The notes beneath the pieces are model-generated. The model ran no database searches. It was not told the DNA's origin and was given only the letters and a program-made list of their open reading frames with translations. The position numbers and the translations under genes are program-made. A DNA stretch of 64,000 nt from an uncultured Clostridia bacterium (GTDB lineage: Bacteria; Bacillota; Clostridia; Saccharofermentanales; Saccharofermentanaceae), in assembly GCA_947165785.1 (NCBI GenBank), contig CAMVBS010000002.1, positions 1 through 64,000 on the forward strand, written 5' to 3'. Of the stretch, positions 43,296 through 52,848 are shown piece by piece. The first letter of the stretch is position 1. Each line of letters opens with the position of its first letter.

Positions 43296-43330
43296 TATCA
43301 AAACTTAAACTTTTTGTTTTTCATTTAAAG

Positions 43331-43370
43331 AGGACCGCTTAAGCTTTTGGCTTGGCGGTCTTCCTTTGTT
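43331..43370 (+). terminator. Terminator after the TED adhesin gene
   Basis: GACCGC pairs with GCGGTC and AAGC with GCTT inside it, followed by a T-rich tract; about 40 bp after the stop. Confidence 0.7.
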
Positions 43371-43449
43371 GACTTCGGCGAGAGGGGTGGGAAATTGACA
43401 CTATGTTTATCAGTTGTTAGAATCAAAAAATCAGAAATGAGGGATAGAT

Positions 43450-43983
43450 ATGGGAATAAAAAACACCAGGAAGATACTTTATATAGTGACAGCTATACTG
43501 GTCATCGAGCTTTGTATCATCGGGGTCCTCAGGCAGGACCGGCCGACGATAGGTGACAAGCTCATTAATGGTGTGCCGCTATACTTCTTTGGCATATTTG
43601 CGCTCATCGGACTTATCAACCTTGAACATTCGTTAAGCGGTATCGTATACCGCGCAATACATTGTAGATACGTTACGGAAGGAGTCTGTGTCGGAGCGAT
43701 CAAAAAATACCATCCCGGGAAAGGCAGCTGGAATGGTTATTATACATATGCACCAGTCTATGAGATCGAATACGAGGGCACGATCATCCGTATCCAAAGT
43801 GCATCTTATGTCAGTGAGCTTCCTAAAATCGGTACCGTGGATATCCTGCACGCAGATGTACAAAGAGCTGACGATCTCTATATCAATCACATTCTCGAGG
43901 GATTAGTCTCACCAATGATAGTGGGTGTCATCTTTTCCCTGCCCGCTATGGCAATCCTTATTTTGGCGGCAATTGCCAACTGA
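43450..43983 (+). CDS. Small membrane protein, DUF3592-like
   Basis: 177 aa. Two TM segments at residues ~7-25 and ~40-60, one at the C-terminus (~155-175). Between the second and third lies a small beta domain (VGAIKKYHPGKGSWNGYYTY, APVYEIEYEGT, then PKIGTVDILHADVQRADDLY) resembling DUF3592 proteins. No function known. AGGG precedes the ATG; it is a single gene, convergent with pckA. Confidence 0.7.
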   Translation: MGIKNTRKILYIVTAILVIELCIIGVLRQDRPTIGDKLINGVPLYFFGIFALIGLINLEHSLSGIVYRAIHCRYVTEGVCVGAIKKYHPGKGSWNGYYTYAPVYEIEYEGTIIRIQSASYVSELPKIGTVDILHADVQRADDLYINHILEGLVSPMIVGVIFSLPAMAILILAAIAN

Positions 43984-44036
43984 TCATTCTCATCAGAGGT
44001 TGATCTGTTATTATCTGTTTTCCCACTTTTTCGAGC

Positions 44037-44067
44037 AAAAAAAGACGGCCGCTTACGCGACCGCCGT
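44037..44067 (-). terminator. Terminator of pckA
   Basis: Minus strand ACGGC(GGT)CGC pairs with GCGGCCGT (3-nt bulge), loop GTAA, followed by seven T. Confidence 0.75.
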
Positions 44068-44090
44068 GAATCAACTTACTTAAGTTAGGA

Positions 44091-45704
44091 TCAAAGCTTT
44101 GGGCCAGCCTCAACGAGTGCCTTACCTGCATCATTACCCTCGTACTTAGCGAAGTTCTTGATGAATCTGCCTGCGAGATCCTTAGCCTTTGTCTCCCACT
44201 CGGAAGCATCAGCATATGTATCTCTTGGGTCGAGGATCTCTGTGCTTACGCCAGGGAGCTCTGTAGGTACTTCGAAATCAAAGTAAGGGATCTTCTTTGT
44301 TGGAGCCTTTCTGATGTCACCATTGAGGATAGCATCGATGATTCCACGTGTATCAGGGATAGAGATTCTCTTACCTGTGCCGTTCCAACCTGTGTTAACG
44401 AGGTAAGCCTTAGCGCCGGACTTCTCCATCTTCTTAACGAGCTCCTCAGCATACTTTGTAGGATGCAGCTCGAGGAATGCCTGACCGAAGCAAGCAGAGA
44501 ATGTAGGTGTAGGCTCTGTGATTCCACGCTCTGTACCAGCAAGCTTAGCTGTGAAGCCTGAGAGGAAGTAGTACTTTGTCTGCTCAGGTGTGAGGATGGA
44601 TACAGGAGGGAGTACTCCGAAAGCATCAGCAGAAAGGAAGATTACGTTGTCAGCAGCAGGGCCGGAAGAAACCTTGTTAACTTCTGCAGCGATGTTATTG
44701 ATGTGGTTGATAGGATAAGAAACACGTGTGTTCTCTGTTACGGACTTATCAGCGAAGTCGATCTTACCGTCATCAGCAACTGTAACGTTCTCGAGGAGAG
44801 CATCTCTCTTGATAGCGTTGTAGATGTCAGGCTCGTTCTCCTTGGAAAGGCCGATAACCTTAGCATAGCAGCCGCCCTCGAAGTTGAATACGCCGTTGTC
44901 ATCCCAGCCGTGCTCGTCATCACCGATGAGACGACGCTTAGGATCTGTGGAAAGTGTTGTCTTACCTGTACCGGAAAGACCGAAGAAGATTGCTGTGTGC
45001 TTACCGTCCATATCGCAGTTAGCAGAACAGTGCATGGAAGCGATACCCTGAAGTGGGAGGTAGTAGTTCATCATGGAGAACATACCCTTCTTCATCTCTC
45101 CGCCGTACCATGTGTTGATGATAACCTGCTCACGGGATGTGATGTTGAATGCTACGCATGTCTCGGAATTGAGGCCGAGTTCCTTGTAGTTCTCAACCTT
45201 AGCCTTGGAAGCGTTGTAAACAACGAAGTTAGGCTCGAAGTTCTCGAGCTCTTCTGCTGTTGGCTGGATGAACATGTTCTTAACGAAGTGAGCCTGCCAA
45301 GCAACCTCAACGATGAAACGAACTGCCATTCTTGTGTCAGCGTTAGCACCGCAGAAAGCATCAACTACGAAAAGTCTCTTGTTGCAGAGCTCTTTCTTAG
45401 CGATGTCCTTAACAACTGCCCATGTATCTTCTGTCATTGGGTGGTTGTCGTTCTTATACTCATCGGATGTCCACCAAACTGTGTTCTTGGAGTTCTCATC
45501 CATAACGATGTACTTATCTTTAGGGGAACGGCCTGTGTAGATACCAGTCATAACGTTAACTGTATCAAGTTCTGTTACCTTACCTACTTCGTATCCCTCA
45601 AGACCTGCTTTTGTCTCTTCCTCGAAGAGAAGCTCGTAAGAAGGATTGTAGACGATCTCTGTTGTACCGGTGATACCGTACTTAGTCAAATCAACTTTTG
45701 CCAT
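44091..45704 (-). CDS. pckA: ATP-dependent phosphoenolpyruvate carboxykinase
   Basis: 537 aa, the usual length. Conserved motifs: [12 protein letters not shown] (substrate), [20 protein letters not shown] then [20 protein letters not shown] (P-loop and metal sites; kinase-1a and 2), and [16 protein letters not shown] [12 protein letters not shown]. It interconverts oxaloacetate and PEP; in anaerobes often in the CO2-fixing direction, and PEP is also the precursor for the phosphonate operon. I start at ATG 45704 ([11 protein letters not shown]), with AGAGAGAAAG upstream; a longer reading lacks an RBS. Highly codon-biased, as for an abundant protein. Confidence 0.98.
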   Translation of the reverse strand: MAKVDLTKYGITGTTEIVYNPSYELLFEEETKAGLEGYEVGKVTELDTVNVMTGIYTGRSPKDKYIVMDENSKNTVWWTSDEYKNDNHPMTEDTWAVVKDIAKKELCNKRLFVVDAFCGANADTRMAVRFIVEVAWQAHFVKNMFIQPTAEELENFEPNFVVYNASKAKVENYKELGLNSETCVAFNITSREQVIINTWYGGEMKKGMFSMMNYYLPLQGIASMHCSANCDMDGKHTAIFFGLSGTGKTTLSTDPKRRLIGDDEHGWDDNGVFNFEGGCYAKVIGLSKENEPDIYNAIKRDALLENVTVADDGKIDFADKSVTENTRVSYPINHINNIAAEVNKVSSGPAADNVIFLSADAFGVLPPVSILTPEQTKYYFLSGFTAKLAGTERGITEPTPTFSACFGQAFLELHPTKYAEELVKKMEKSGAKAYLVNTGWNGTGKRISIPDTRGIIDAILNGDIRKAPTKKIPYFDFEVPTELPGVSTEILDPRDTYADASEWETKAKDLAGRFIKNFAKYEGNDAGKALVEAGPKL

Positions 45705-45768
45705 AATCTTTCTCTCTTTTCTATAGTATTTTTCAGGGTATAAAACCATACCATCTGCTTATTATTGT

Positions 45769-45788
45769 GTGGAAAACCAATTTTCCAC
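45769..45788 (-). promoter_or_regulatory. Palindrome in the pckA leader
   Basis: Perfect 8-bp inverted repeat GTGGAAAA/TTTTCCAC with a 4-nt loop, just downstream of a candidate promoter (TTGCTG, 16 bp, TATATA near 45,800) and ~65 bp before the ATG. It could be an operator or a 5' stem. Confidence 0.45.
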
Positions 45789-45921
45789 CAATAAAGTATA
45801 TATAATTTCCAAAGAAAAATCAGCAATCAATTTGAGTAAAATTGAAGATTTGTATCCAAAATCCCGCTTTTTCGATAAAAATCAAAAATATGATTTTCAC
45901 ACTCTGCCTGTTAAGAGACCA

Positions 45922-45948
45922 TAAAAATGCCCCTCACGAAGAGGGGCA
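45922..45948 (-). terminator. Terminator of the CarD-family gene
   Basis: Minus strand TGCCCCTC, loop TTCGT, GAGGGGCA, then TTTTT; 17 bp after the stop codon. Confidence 0.92.
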
Positions 45949-45964
45949 ATGATCAGCCTTTGTC

Positions 45965-46471
45965 TTACGCGATCTTGTCGCGGATGAAACCCGGAACCTC
46001 TTCAGGGTCCATATCAAGCGCGAGTGCGAGCTCTGCGTTCATGCGGTTCTCAGCATCGGTAAGGGTCTTCTCGTCCTGCATGTTAAGACGCTTGCCCTCG
46101 TTAACGAGTTCAGCCTGACGCGTGAGCACTGCCTTGATGACGCCCATGATCTCCATGCGCGTACCCTTGTTCACAATGGAATTATAGGTATCCTTACGAA
46201 GGTTCTTGTCATCGATCCATTCGATGTTGTTTGTAGGCAGGCTCTCAATGAGAGACATCGCCTCCTCCTTGCCGATGACCGGAATGAGCTTAGCGACCAT
46301 CACTTCGCTGTCGAGCGGAACATACATGACGGAAGCCTGTTTTGCAAAGATCGGCTTAAGGACATAGTACGACTTAGCCGGCTCGTTAAAAAAGCTCATG
46401 TCCTTGATTTCAGTGATACTACACACACCGTTGCCTCCATAGACAACGTTATCGCCAATGTTGAATTTCAT
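45965..46471 (-). CDS. CarD/CdnL-family transcriptional regulator
   Basis: 168 aa. N-terminal RNA-polymerase interaction domain (KFNIGDNVVYGGNGVCSITE and then SYYVLKPIFA), and a helical C-terminal domain with EEAMSLIESLP. CarD/CdnL proteins bind the RNA polymerase beta subunit and stabilise open complexes. Monocistronic with its own terminator. Confidence 0.93.
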   Translation of the reverse strand: MKFNIGDNVVYGGNGVCSITEIKDMSFFNEPAKSYYVLKPIFAKQASVMYVPLDSEVMVAKLIPVIGKEEAMSLIESLPTNNIEWIDDKNLRKDTYNSIVNKGTRMEIMGVIKAVLTRQAELVNEGKRLNMQDEKTLTDAENRMNAELALALDMDPEEVPGFIRDKIA

Positions 46472-46633
46472 AGTGACCTCTTCCGTGAACTTACCTTGGA
46501 AAGTGAAAAACCTGATGTTTATAAGGATTCTTCGATGATTTGATTATATCACGGCAGAAGGCATAAATCTTATGGCAAAATTGACGAAAAATCCCCCGAA
46601 GAAGCGGACAATTCGTACTTGTAAAGCTCTTTC

Positions 46634-48763
46634 TCAAAAATCCTTAAAAGATTCCGCGACGACCTTGACTTCCTTCTCGGAATCGACAAACGCATCGACG
46701 ACTCTCGGGTCAAAACTCTTGCCCGATCCGTCCTTGATATACTGCATCGCCTGCTCGAATGTCATAGGGTCCTTGTAGCTCCTTCTAGATACAAGCGCAT
46801 CGAAAACATCAGCCACCGCCATGACTCGTGCCGACAAAGGGATCTCCTCGCCTTTAAGGCCTGTCGGATAACCCGTTCCGTCCCACTTCTCATGATGGTA
46901 GTTCGCGAGGTTCTTTGCTTCTTCGAGGTAACCTGATTCGGAAACATTGGCGATCGCTTTCCTTATGATCTCGTTACCTGCGACGGTATGGTTCTTCATG
47001 ATCTCGTACTCGGACGGCTCAAGTCTTCCCGGTTTATTTAAGATGGCATCCGGGACCTTGATCTTACCGATATCATGAAGCGGCGCCGACTTAACAACGT
47101 CATCGATATAACGGTCGGAAATGATATCCTTGAAAAGTCCCTTTTCCTGGAGCTTACGAAGGATGATACTCGTATATGCAGCGGTCTTCTTGATGTGGTC
47201 TCCCGTGCATTTGTCACGGCTCTCGACCATGTCCGCGAGGACTATGATAAGACCCGTCTGGAGCTTATCGATGAGCTTACCTCTGTGACGGCTCTCCGTC
47301 AGGTAATGCATACTCTCTGCCGTAGTAAATGAATAAGCCTCATAAAGGTTCTCTATCTCGTCACCGGTGTGGATATCAAGTGCCCTGATCCTGTCGATGC
47401 TGGCATTACGTTCAGCCGTGGAATTATATGCGAACGAACTTGCCGCATGAGCCATCGCATTAAGAGGATAGATGATGTTGTAATCTGCAAGCCAAAGGCC
47501 GAATGCAAGTACCAGGATGAAAAATCCCAGGAACAGTGAGATCTGCTGAGCAAGATACTTATATACTCCGCCCTCGAGCCGGCTCATTGAAATATCCACA
47601 CCTATGTAGCATGCACAGTTACCGTTACTGTCATAGACAGGTTTATAGGCTGTAAGAAGCCACCCGAATGTATCATTCGTCTTCTTCGGCTCTATCTCTT
47701 TTCCTGCGAGAAGATCATCTTTTTTCTCCATAAAGGACTCGTCAAACGGGATGATGTCTCCGGGCTTTGAAGCCTTTACATCTCCCGAATCCAGATCGAA
47801 AACAACGTGACAGCCGTCATCCATAATCTTATATACATATATGAACTCGATATCGGACGATGAATCCTTCATCCTTTGAAGCTGTTCTTTGGTCTCGAGG
47901 TACCCGGGCTCTGCTTCACCGTTAGCTACGTAAGCATCCACTTTATCGGCGTCGATATAGTAGCTTAAGTTATTGGCGATACCCTGTGCAAACCCGGAGT
48001 AGTCATCTACCGTGCTGTTTTGGAAGATGATGTAACCGATGGTAACTGCTGCGATGGCGATTATGGTGATCGAGAGCGATAAGAGGATCAGGATCTTGCC
48101 GCGAAGCGAGATCTGTCTTACGTGAGTCTTGTTGATGGTCTTCTGTTCTTCAGGCGTTAAAGGTCTTTGCTGCCAGCCGAACGTCCTCATGGATTCGATC
48201 TTCTTCTTCGGAATGAATACGACCGCAAGGAATGCAACGACGACCGTGACTACCTTATCTGCGAAGTCTATTATCACATCAGCAAAAAGCTGAGCCATAA
48301 ACCTGCTGTCTACACCCATGTTGTAGATCTTGAGCGCCAGTCCGGATGTGATGCCTTCATTGGCAAATCCGTAGAGGAACCATGTAAGGATCGATCCGAG
48401 AACGCCGCCGATGAACGTCAGGATCGGGATAAGAAGGAGCATGTTGCGCTTCTTAAGACCGTATCGCGTAAGAGATGCGGCACAAAGTGCGATCATGACG
48501 TTGAGCGTACCGTAGAAGATGGACGAATAATCTTGAATGCTCTTAAGTAAATTGGTGATAAGTCCTACGACGATACCGGGGAGCACGCCTCCGACAAAAG
48601 AGACGATGACCGTTCCTATGGAATCAAGGTACAAAGGAAAGTCGAGCTTCGTACAGATGAGCGACGGGATCATGTTGATCGCGATACCGGACGCGCACAG
48701 TATCAGAAACCTAATGATAAAGGCCTTCGCATTCTTACTGATACGTCCTCTTTTCCCGCTCAT
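46634..48763 (-). CDS. Membrane HD-GYP c-di-GMP phosphodiesterase with ECF-S-like N-terminus
   Basis: 709 aa. Residues ~15-185 are about five TM helices of the ECF transporter S-component-like type (LPGIVVGLITNLLKS). Then a TM, an extracellular sensor domain (residues ~250-420; IEFIYVYKIMDDGCHVVF, YIGVDISMSRL), a second TM and a HAMP-like linker. The C-terminal HD-GYP domain is complete: APLHDIGKIKVPDAIL, HHEKWDGTGYPTGLKGEEIP and ARVMAVADVFDAL. It should hydrolyse c-di-GMP in response to an external or membrane signal. Confidence 0.92.
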   Translation of the reverse strand: MSGKRGRISKNAKAFIIRFLILCASGIAINMIPSLICTKLDFPLYLDSIGTVIVSFVGGVLPGIVVGLITNLLKSIQDYSSIFYGTLNVMIALCAASLTRYGLKKRNMLLLIPILTFIGGVLGSILTWFLYGFANEGITSGLALKIYNMGVDSRFMAQLFADVIIDFADKVVTVVVAFLAVVFIPKKKIESMRTFGWQQRPLTPEEQKTINKTHVRQISLRGKILILLSLSITIIAIAAVTIGYIIFQNSTVDDYSGFAQGIANNLSYYIDADKVDAYVANGEAEPGYLETKEQLQRMKDSSSDIEFIYVYKIMDDGCHVVFDLDSGDVKASKPGDIIPFDESFMEKKDDLLAGKEIEPKKTNDTFGWLLTAYKPVYDSNGNCACYIGVDISMSRLEGGVYKYLAQQISLFLGFFILVLAFGLWLADYNIIYPLNAMAHAASSFAYNSTAERNASIDRIRALDIHTGDEIENLYEAYSFTTAESMHYLTESRHRGKLIDKLQTGLIIVLADMVESRDKCTGDHIKKTAAYTSIILRKLQEKGLFKDIISDRYIDDVVKSAPLHDIGKIKVPDAILNKPGRLEPSEYEIMKNHTVAGNEIIRKAIANVSESGYLEEAKNLANYHHEKWDGTGYPTGLKGEEIPLSARVMAVADVFDALVSRRSYKDPMTFEQAMQYIKDGSGKSFDPRVVDAFVDSEKEVKVVAESFKDF

Positions 48764-48895
48764 TCCGTACCCCCAAAACTAGAATGATTATTATATTTTG
48801 AATTGTATCAAAATTTACAGACATTTCTATAGCAAAACTTGATTTCAAATTAACGATATGCTACTTTTGTTGCTATTAAAAACGCGGAGGCACAG

Positions 48896-49687
48896 ATGCC
48901 AAGATTATTATTCTTTGATATCGACGGTACACTAATAACGGATGACTTTAAGATCCCCGATTCGGTTAAGCCCGCACTTATGAAGGCTCGCGAGAATGAC
49001 TGCCTGATCTTCATAAACACGGGAAGGACTCTTTGTAATGTCGACCCGGCTCTTAAAGATATCCCGATAGACGGCTATGTTTTCGGATGCGGCACCAGGA
49101 TAATCGCCTCCGGAAAGACACTCCGCGAACTTGAATATGATCACGAGACTACGATGAAGATCCTTAAGATATTCAGGAAGTCTCCCGTGCCTACCGTTTT
49201 CGAGTGTGATACGGGGCTTTATTATGACGAGATCCTTACGGATGACGATATGATACCTGCATTCAGGGGATTCTCGGACGCCAGGGGGCTTACGAGATTC
49301 ACGAGCGCGGATGACCGGGAATTCCGTGCCGTAAAGATGTTCTGTAAGCTTAAACCTGACGAGAAAGAGCTTCTTCTTCGTAACCTTAAAGAGGGTGGAT
49401 TTCCCTACTACGCGATCGACCGCGGCCGCGGAGGATTCGAGATCGTGCCTGAGGGCTGTTCCAAAGCTGACGGCATAGATGTGGTTCGCGGATATTACGG
49501 AACGGATCTTAAGGATTGTTATGTTTTCGGAGACAGCAATAATGATCTGTCGATGCTAAGGCACGTGCCGAACAGCATCGCAATGGGGCAGGCGCCTGAC
49601 TCGGTCAAGGAATGCTGCAGCCTGGTCACTGATACTCCCGAGAACGACGGAATTGCCAAAGCACTTAAAAAGCTCGACCTGATCTAA
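48896..49687 (+). CDS. HAD-superfamily Cof-type phosphatase
   Basis: 263 aa. Motif I LLFFDIDGTL (nucleophile DxDGT), motif II INTGRTL, the Lys and motif IV VFGDSNNDLSMLRHV. C2B-type cap between. Cof enzymes dephosphorylate small phosphate esters such as sugar phosphates or PLP. GGAGG precedes the ATG. Its 3' end overlaps the convergent alpha/beta hydrolase gene by 23 bp. Confidence 0.95.
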   Translation: MPRLLFFDIDGTLITDDFKIPDSVKPALMKARENDCLIFINTGRTLCNVDPALKDIPIDGYVFGCGTRIIASGKTLRELEYDHETTMKILKIFRKSPVPTVFECDTGLYYDEILTDDDMIPAFRGFSDARGLTRFTSADDREFRAVKMFCKLKPDEKELLLRNLKEGGFPYYAIDRGRGGFEIVPEGCSKADGIDVVRGYYGTDLKDCYVFGDSNNDLSMLRHVPNSIAMGQAPDSVKECCSLVTDTPENDGIAKALKKLDLI

Positions 49688-50549
49688 AAGACCCGTCTCC
49701 TTCGAGAGCCTCATTCACGGCCTCATGCCAGTGCACCAGATACATGTGGTGCGTACCCTTCGGGATAAGATGGAATTCGCGTGCAGAATAATATGAAGAC
49801 AGGAACTTACCCATCTCAGGCGTAGTTACGGGATCTTCCGAACCGTTCCACACATACACGGGAAGATCTGAAGGCAAGGTCACATCACGGCGGCGATACA
49901 TGGAGATCGCGTCGTAGAATGCTCCGAGACCCTTGTGGCCTGCGGAAGCCCTTATGACATTCTCATACATCTTAAGATTATTCGGATCGCTGAAGAAGGC
50001 TTTCTCCTTATCCGACATGCCCTCGATATAGCGGCGGGCGATCTCCTTTGAAGAACGTGAGAGCGCCCTTGCGGTCAGGAGAAAATATACCAAAGTCGGG
50101 TTCTTCATATAAAGTGTCAGAAAACGCCTGTTCTTCATGCTCTTGCTTAGAAGATGATCGAACGGTCCGGAGTTCATCGGCGGAAGGCTGCTTAAAAGAG
50201 TAAGAGATCTGACAAACGACGGATCGGAATATCCCGCAAAGCTTTGCGCATAGTATCCTCCCGCGCTGTGACCGAACACGCGGACGCTTCTTACCCCGTG
50301 ACTTTTAAGGCAGGCCGTTATGATGTCGAAGAGCTCTTCCATCCTGTACTTGCCAATGAGGTCAGACCTTCCGATACCGGGCCTGTCAAAGGATATGACG
50401 CAGCACTCCCTGCCCGCATCTTCGGGAAGGTATCTTGCCGCGCCCCAGAAACCGTGGAAGAACAAAATGACGGTATCGGACCACCCGCCATACCTTACGT
50501 AGGCGAGCTTCTTACCGTCATTTATGTAATACTCTTCAGAAACCTCCAT
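49665..50549 (-). CDS. Alpha/beta hydrolase
   Basis: 294 aa. Oxyanion-hole motif FFHGFWGAARYLP, nucleophile elbow VFGHSAGGYYAQS (GHSAGG), acid in VWNGSEDPVTT and His in PKGTHHMYLVHWHE. Substrate unknown. Its ATG forms TGATG with the stop codon of the upstream lipoprotein gene, so the two are translationally coupled. An in-frame TTG one codon earlier is the alternative start. Confidence 0.88.
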   Translation of the reverse strand: MEVSEEYYINDGKKLAYVRYGGWSDTVILFFHGFWGAARYLPEDAGRECCVISFDRPGIGRSDLIGKYRMEELFDIITACLKSHGVRSVRVFGHSAGGYYAQSFAGYSDPSFVRSLTLLSSLPPMNSGPFDHLLSKSMKNRRFLTLYMKNPTLVYFLLTARALSRSSKEIARRYIEGMSDKEKAFFSDPNNLKMYENVIRASAGHKGLGAFYDAISMYRRRDVTLPSDLPVYVWNGSEDPVTTPEMGKFLSSYYSAREFHLIPKGTHHMYLVHWHEAVNEALEGDGSFRSGRAF

Positions 50550-50875
50550 CAACCCTCGGATTCCGTCTCCGTCTCAATAACCTCAACATCACCTGCAAGC
50601 TCAAAGGATTCTTCAGTCTCAACGACTGCACCGCCATCGATCTCGACATACGTCTCCTCGGTGATAACAATTTCATCACCTGCAATCTCAGGAACGGTCT
50701 CAGCTTCACCCATGAGTTCCGGTTCTGTCTCCTTCGCATGTCCCTTACGGACTTCGATCTTGCCTGAACCTTCCTTGTCGTGAACGCATCCGGTCATAAT
50801 GCCGGTAGCCATCAGTGCAGCCATGCTTATAGCGTAGATTGGCTTTCTGTAATCATGTTTTGGATCGATCTTCAT
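50549..50875 (-). CDS. Small acidic lipoprotein
   Basis: 108 aa. Signal segment with lipobox MTGC (Cys ~29), then an almost entirely Glu/Val/Thr-rich, probably unstructured tail (VIETETESEG at the end). No known domain. Coupled to the hydrolase gene by the shared TGATG. Confidence 0.7.
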   Translation of the reverse strand: MKIDPKHDYRKPIYAISMAALMATGIMTGCVHDKEGSGKIEVRKGHAKETEPELMGEAETVPEIAGDEIVITEETYVEIDGGAVVETEESFELAGDVEVIETETESEG

Positions 50876-50981
50876 AATCGTGTCCTCCTCCCTTATTCCT
50901 ATATATTATACACGATCGAGAGTGAATTTGTGTTGCATGTGTATTATAATCTCACGTGAATGACTGAAACGGGGTACTTAT

Positions 50982-52805
50982 ATGCGTGAGAAAAACTGCA
51001 ATTTCCTGATATCTGCAATGACCGGCACACTTGCAGCCGCTGCCTTCAGATACATTACCTTCAAGTACCCGACAAGTCCCGTCGGAATCGAGACCTTAGG
51101 CAACATCAAAGCTTACCTGATCCTCGCGGTACTGTGGCTCGGCATATTCTTCGGCCTCGATATCCTTCTCGAGAAGATCCTTAAGCGTGACATTCCGAAG
51201 CTTCTCGCCTACGTGATAACCTTCATCGAAGGATCGGCCTGCGCATATATAAGCATCCGCCTCTATAACATCCTCGGCCGCGGCAGGAATCCCAAATATG
51301 TCGTGCTCGGGGCGGTCTTCATCCTGGGCATCGTCTTCTGCGCATCGTTCGGCAAAGGAAGGTTCATCAGCAAGTTCTTCCGCCGTTCCAAGAGCCTTTT
51401 CCTCTGGCTCGAGACAGGCGCCCTTGCCGTGATCTGGTATCTGACCAGTGCCACGGTCAACACCTTCGAGCACTATTCCTTCGGCAGATCCTACAATATC
51501 TACCACTCCGCCGCCTACCTCGACTCCATTCTCAACACCTACTACGGAGTGCCTTTCACGGGCCTTGAGTCAGAGCTTTACGGCCACTACTCGATAATAA
51601 TGCTGCCGTTCATGAAACTGTTCGGCATGAACACCAACACCATCGGCATCATGCTCGGCCTTCTTACCGCAGCATGCTTCATCCTTCTTTGCGCCTGCAT
51701 CATGATGTCCACAGACTCCTTCATCCTTAAGGTCTTCGGCATCGGCGGCCTCGGCATCTACGGCGTCACGGCTTACAGCATCTACTGGCAATCCTTCCCG
51801 CACAGGATGATCTTCCCTTCTCTCGTGATCTTCGTCCTGACCTTCGCGGCTTTCAGGAAAAAGTTCGGTCCCAAGCTCTTTTACATCGGACTTCTGATCC
51901 CGACTCTCGCCCTCATCTGGAATACGGAGAGCGGTGCAGTCGTCATGGTCGCCTGGGCCCTCTGCGGCGCCGAGTCGATCTTCCCGAAGCTTCCCAAACT
52001 CGCACGCTTTTTTATCTCGCTTCTCATAAGCGTTGCTGCTTCCGTAACGGGCGCCCTCATCGTCGTCAACATCTATAACAGGATCTGCGGCGGCGCATGG
52101 ATCGGACCAAAGGAACTCATCGGTTTCCAGGCAACGGGCTTCGTCGGCCACATCTCCAAAGGCCTTGATTCCGGCAACGCCCTCCACGTCCACATCTTCG
52201 CGATGCTCTTCATCTGCGCAGTCTACGGCATCCGCGAGCTCTACATCCATAAGAACACCTCCGTCAAGGCAACATTCGCGATCGCAGTTGCTGCAATCGG
52301 CCTTGGCATCGGAACATACTACATCAACAATCCGTCAGGCGGCGAAGGTATCCTTAGCATGTACTTCATGCTCGCATCCGTCATCGTCCTGTCCTGCGCG
52401 AAGATCTCCCGCGACCCTTATAACCTCGCGAAAACGTGTCTCGCGATATACGCTGCCATGGCTCTCTTCTGCGGCGGGATCAACGGCCGCGAGCTTATCC
52501 CGCAGGTCGGCTCCCACAAGAGTGCCTACGCCTACGACTATTCCAAGTTCCGAAGCTTCTGTAAGGACCTCGACTCCCGCATCGCTCCTGACACCGTCGG
52601 CGGGGGCTTTGGCACCACCCAGGTCTTCATGGAACTCGGACGTGACCGTGTCGGCCGCGACTTCCACTTCCGCATGGAAGAGCTCGGCGAGCCTGAACAC
52701 TTTATCAAATTCTGTGACGGAAACGATTCCTTCGAAGGCTATGAAGTAAAAGATCAGATCTTCTACGAAGACGTCGCCTTCAACTATTATGAGAAGATTC
52801 ACTAA
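50982..52805 (+). CDS. Large multi-pass membrane protein, GT-C-like
   Basis: 607 aa, about 12-14 hydrophobic segments, with the loop after the fifth containing FEHYSFGRSYNIYHSAAYLD and YYGVPFTGLESELYGHYSII, an extracellular acidic/aromatic loop typical of GT-C lipid-linked sugar transferases. A C-terminal ~70-residue soluble part follows. I cannot place it in a named family. High GC with C-ending codons. It faces the large GT-C fusion gene tail-to-tail and may act in the same surface-glycan pathway. Confidence 0.7.
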   Translation: MREKNCNFLISAMTGTLAAAAFRYITFKYPTSPVGIETLGNIKAYLILAVLWLGIFFGLDILLEKILKRDIPKLLAYVITFIEGSACAYISIRLYNILGRGRNPKYVVLGAVFILGIVFCASFGKGRFISKFFRRSKSLFLWLETGALAVIWYLTSATVNTFEHYSFGRSYNIYHSAAYLDSILNTYYGVPFTGLESELYGHYSIIMLPFMKLFGMNTNTIGIMLGLLTAACFILLCACIMMSTDSFILKVFGIGGLGIYGVTAYSIYWQSFPHRMIFPSLVIFVLTFAAFRKKFGPKLFYIGLLIPTLALIWNTESGAVVMVAWALCGAESIFPKLPKLARFFISLLISVAASVTGALIVVNIYNRICGGAWIGPKELIGFQATGFVGHISKGLDSGNALHVHIFAMLFICAVYGIRELYIHKNTSVKATFAIAVAAIGLGIGTYYINNPSGGEGILSMYFMLASVIVLSCAKISRDPYNLAKTCLAIYAAMALFCGGINGRELIPQVGSHKSAYAYDYSKFRSFCKDLDSRIAPDTVGGGFGTTQVFMELGRDRVGRDFHFRMEELGEPEHFIKFCDGNDSFEGYEVKDQIFYEDVAFNYYEKIH

Positions 52806-52848
52806 GATAGGTCTGCAGACCAAAACTTCACGCATGTAAAAAAGCGGA

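Noticed and set aside
44703..45743. Plus-strand 346-codon open frame
   Set aside because: It is antisense to pckA, whose strong codon bias opens long antisense frames.
52806..52848. Terminators between the two convergent membrane-protein genes
   Set aside because: A GGTCTGCAGACC palindrome and a weak CGG/CCG stem with a T run are present, but neither forms a convincing terminator stem.
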